NCBI RefSeq assembly: GCF_029338555.1
Contig: NZ_CP119989.1
Location: 1-64,000, forward strand
Length of the DNA stretch: 64,000 nt
DNA from: Halobaculum marinum
Lineage (GTDB): Archaea > Halobacteriota > Halobacteria > Halobacteriales > Haloferacaceae
Reading direction: 5' to 3'
Position 1 is the first letter of the stretch. Every line of letters starts with the position of its first letter. A program made the position numbers and the translations under genes. This document shows, in pieces, positions 61,909-64,000 of the stretch. The notes below the pieces were generated by a model. It searched no databases. It saw only the letters and a program-made list of their open reading frames with translations, and was not told the DNA's origin.

Positions 61909-62910
61909 TCAGCGACTCGTCTCGTCGCCCGGTCGACGGCCACCGTCGGTCTCGACCGGGTCGCGCGGGAGGTCGAGCGCCGACAGCAGGTCGTGCTCCT
62001 CCTTGGTGATCATGTAGAGCACGTCCTCGATCACGGTGACGAGTTCGGGGAGTTGCCGGACCACGAGGTAGGTGATGCCGACGAGCGCGACGACCGCGAG
62101 CACCTGCGAGATGACGCGGTCGGAGAGGAAAAACGACACCATGTACGGGTCCGAGGAGCCGAACAGCAGCAGCACCTCGTCGACGAACACCTGGAGGTAC
62201 TGGTTGCCGAAGGTGATGCCGATGAACGTCGTGCGCAGGACGTTCAACAGCCAGATGATCGGGATAGACACCGCGAGCGCGCGGAGTTTGCGCCCCAGCG
62301 GCGCCCGGACGGCGGCGATGAGGCCGACGAAGATGGCCATGCTCCCGAGGCCGGTGCACGCGAGGACGATTTCGAACAGGAGGCCGTGCCCCTCCGGCGT
62401 CGTGAACAAGTACGCGTTGTCGTAGCCGAGGATCGGACCGGCGACGCGCTCCGGCTGATACCCGAACTGCGCCATGAGCCAGCCGGTCTGCTCGGTGACG
62501 ATCATGATGAGGCCGTGCTTGAGCGGCTCGACCGTCTCGAACGGGAAGTAGACGACGCCCATCGCCGCCACCGCTCGCGAGAGGACGTGCAGCGAGTCGC
62601 GGCCGTTCCACAGGAGCCAGCCGGCGTACAAACACGCCGGTACCGCGGCCAGCGAGAGGATGCCCTCGACGTAGCTCTGTTGGGTGAACGCGAAGTGCGG
62701 GAACAGGAGGAGCCAGAACACCGCGAACAGGCCCCACCCGCCGGTCGCGAGCGCGCGCTCGGGGGCGACCGCGAGGCCGTCGAGGCGGCGACGAAGCGGC
62801 GCCAGCGGGCCGGTTCCCGCGCGGCCGCGACGGAGGGCGTCGACGGCGGCCGACGAGAGGAACGTCGCGATCACCACCCACCCGAGCAGGTCGGTGAAGG
62901 GACTCGCCAT
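61909..62910 (-). CDS. artA: archaeosortase A
   Basis: This 333-residue membrane protein has eight or more helices. The exosortase/archaeosortase catalytic residues are the cysteine in FEIVLACTGLGSMAIF (about residue 185), the arginine in LNVLRTTFIGI (about 226) and the arginine in FFLSDRVISQV (about 265). ArtA removes the PGF-CTERM tail of surface proteins and supports their lipid attachment. Two PGF-CTERM proteins in the window (the BtuF-like protein and the glycoprotein just upstream of this gene) are likely substrates. The ATG at 62908-62910 starts the first helix. Confidence 0.92.
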   Translation of the reverse strand: MASPFTDLLGWVVIATFLSSAAVDALRRGRAGTGPLAPLRRRLDGLAVAPERALATGGWGLFAVFWLLLFPHFAFTQQSYVEGILSLAAVPACLYAGWLLWNGRDSLHVLSRAVAAMGVVYFPFETVEPLKHGLIMIVTEQTGWLMAQFGYQPERVAGPILGYDNAYLFTTPEGHGLLFEIVLACTGLGSMAIFVGLIAAVRAPLGRKLRALAVSIPIIWLLNVLRTTFIGITFGNQYLQVFVDEVLLLFGSSDPYMVSFFLSDRVISQVLAVVALVGITYLVVRQLPELVTVIEDVLYMITKEEHDLLSALDLPRDPVETDGGRRPGDETSR

Positions 62911-63072
62911 TCACTCTGAGAACGGCGCTGGCGGGTAAAGCCCTTGTCGTTCAGTGTATCGGTCACGCATCGCCAACGCGCGACGGCGCCGTCGCTCGTC
63001 GGTGTGGCGCGTCGAAAGAAAGTCCGCGTGAAGCGGAAACGACCGGGTTACGCCCGGTCAGTCGTGGTTCGC

Positions 63073-64000
63073 TTAGTTGTCGCGGCGGACTGCCAGCAGC
63101 GCAGCGCCGATGAGGGCGATGACTGCGAGGACAGCGCCGAAGCCGGGCGTCGACGTCGAGGTCGGCTCGGCCGTGGTGGCCGGCGGCTCGGACGTCTGGG
63201 CCTCAGTCGTCTGAGCCTCAGTCGTCTGAGCCTCAGTCGTGGTGGCCTCCGTCGTGGAAGCCTCCGTCGTGGCGGCCTCCGTCGTGGCGGCCTCCGTCGT
63301 AGCGGCAGCGCCGACGACCTCGCCGTCAGCGGAGGCGACCTGCGTGCCACCCTTGCGGACGGTCACCGAGAACTCGTCGCCCTCGGCCTGATCCGAGAAG
63401 TCGAACGAAGCGTTGTAGGTGCCGTCAGCCTGGACGGTCACCGTCTGCGTGTTGAAGAACCGCGGCTGGGTCTCGCCCGTGGAGCGGACGCGGACCGTCA
63501 GCTCGGTACCGGGCGCAGAGTTAGCCTCGCCGGTGATCATCTGGTCGGCAGCGGCCTCGACCTGAACCGGGTCGTTGTCGAGGGTGATGTCCTCGGACTC
63601 GACCTCGAAGGTCGCGTTGACGGACTGCTCGTCATCCTCCTCGGAGGAGCCGAGCAGACGGTCGTCGGCGACCGTGAAGGTCGCCTCGAACTCGTCACCG
63701 TCAGCCAGGTCGACCTGGTTGCCGTTGCGCGAGACGTTGAGCGCGCTGTCGCCGGTGTCGACCGCGATGTAGTAGGCACCGTCGCCCTCGACGAGGGTGA
63801 CAGCGCTACCCGAGTCGGTCACGTTGATGACCTTGGGGTCGCGGTTCTGGACCGGATTCGTCTGCTCGACGGTAACCTCGAGCGCACCGCTCTGGAGCGC
63901 GTTGGTGAGGCTACCCTCGGAGTCGACGACACCCGTCAGGCCGGTCGCGGTGACCTGGTGGATGACGTAGTCACCCGAGGTGATGGTGTCGTCCTGCGTC
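63073..64000 (-). CDS. PGF-CTERM surface (S-layer-like) glycoprotein, C-terminal part
   Basis: The frame is open from the right edge of the window to a stop at 63073, so only the C-terminal part of about 309 residues is seen. It contains beta-rich domains (GSAVTLVEGDGAYYIAVDTG, NGNQVDLADGDEFEATFTV and GTELTVRVRSTGETQPRFF). A Thr/Glu/Ala stalk with seven TTEA repeats follows, then a PGF-CTERM tail (TPGFGAVLAVIALIGAALL plus VRRDN). The design matches the haloarchaeal S-layer glycoprotein and relatives. The acidic, Thr-rich stalk is probably O-glycosylated. The true start lies beyond the window. Confidence 0.88.
   Translation of the reverse strand, partial: TQDDTITSGDYVIHQVTATGLTGVVDSEGSLTNALQSGALEVTVEQTNPVQNRDPKVINVTDSGSAVTLVEGDGAYYIAVDTGDSALNVSRNGNQVDLADGDEFEATFTVADDRLLGSSEEDDEQSVNATFEVESEDITLDNDPVQVEAAADQMITGEANSAPGTELTVRVRSTGETQPRFFNTQTVTVQADGTYNASFDFSDQAEGDEFSVTVRKGGTQVASADGEVVGAAATTEAATTEAATTEASTTEATTTEAQTTEAQTTEAQTSEPPATTAEPTSTSTPGFGAVLAVIALIGAALLAVRRDN
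63199..63300 (-). repeat. seven tandem TTEA-coding 15-bp repeats
   Basis: The stalk of the surface glycoprotein has seven copies of TTEA at a spacing of five residues, with A, S, T or Q as the fifth residue, followed by a degenerate TSE. On DNA this is a 15-base tandem repeat (cctccgtcgtggcgg and variants on the plus strand). Such stalks space the folded domains from the membrane and carry O-linked sugars in related proteins. Confidence 0.75.

Noticed and set aside
1-64000. Transposons, prophage or CRISPR arrays
   Set aside because: No transposase, integrase or phage protein motif and no repeated-spacer pattern was seen on either strand. The 15-base stalk repeat is coding.

Overview
This window is chromosomal DNA from a halophilic archaeon (class Halobacteria). 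The evidence is the very high GC content, acidic proteins, archaeal information-processing genes (RpoP, L37Ae, SRP19, Gar1, Pth2, TruD, DphB, Trm5, GGGP synthase, the PoK/PPS CoA pathway), haloarchaeal families (halocyanin, DUF7344-, DUF7521- and DUF7847-like proteins), an archaeosortase with PGF-CTERM substrates, and many starts placed 20-35 bases after a TATA element (leaderless style). The genus cannot be fixed from this alone. I see no insertion sequence, prophage, CRISPR array or rRNA.

Layout. 1-860: hairpin-rich edge, then the L37Ae-RpoP-Pcc1 translation operon on the minus strand. 0.9-7.9 kb: a BAT-like protein without its HTH, DUF2103, TruD-Pth2, a Yip1-like protein, dCTP deaminase overlapping a ThiN-type regulator, and a methyltransferase. 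7.9-14.9 kb: a GST-family reductase, an aminotransferase, SHOCT and halocyanin proteins, a wHTH gene with a palindromic operator followed by two DUF7521-like membrane genes and a molybdopterin oxidoreductase, and a Nudix hydrolase. 15-22.8 kb: CoA synthesis (PPS and PoK), AspRS, a histidine kinase, GGGP synthase and membrane proteins. 22.8-33 kb: topoisomerase I, a serine hydrolase, a creatininase-family protein, a bactofilin-like protein, and S9 and M20 peptidases. 33-36 kb: a zinc/manganese ABC transporter. 36.7-41.2 kb: MATE exporter, GatB, SRP19-Gar1. 41.3-54.1 kb: a large cobalamin uptake, salvage and late-assembly cluster. 54.2-64 kb: Trm5-like enzyme, tRNA-Thr(CGT), an SLC13 transporter, an MscS-like protein, a GNAT/CoA-transferase pair, DphB, archaeosortase A and the C-terminus of a PGF-CTERM surface glycoprotein.

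The main functional unit is the cobalamin cluster. A divergent PGF-CTERM binding protein (BtuF) faces BtuC and BtuD. These are followed in one nearly gapless line by CobT, CbiA, a HAD phosphatase, CbiB, CobS, CobY, CobD, CbiZ, CobA and CbiP. Together they take up corrinoids, remove foreign lower ligands, adenosylate and amidate the ring, and rebuild the nucleotide loop. No corrin-ring-forming genes are present here. The HAD protein sits where an alpha-ribazole-phosphate phosphatase would be expected.

A strong technical signal runs through the window. At least ten genes (DUF2103, truD, a small unknown, a DUF7521-like gene, a histidine kinase, a small membrane protein, topA, a serine hydrolase, a MATE gene and cbiB) are broken by single- or double-base indels, mostly the loss of one G or C in a short homopolymer. 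Several are core genes, so sequencing or assembly error is more likely than true decay. They are typed as pseudogenes as given, and each entry describes the intended reading.
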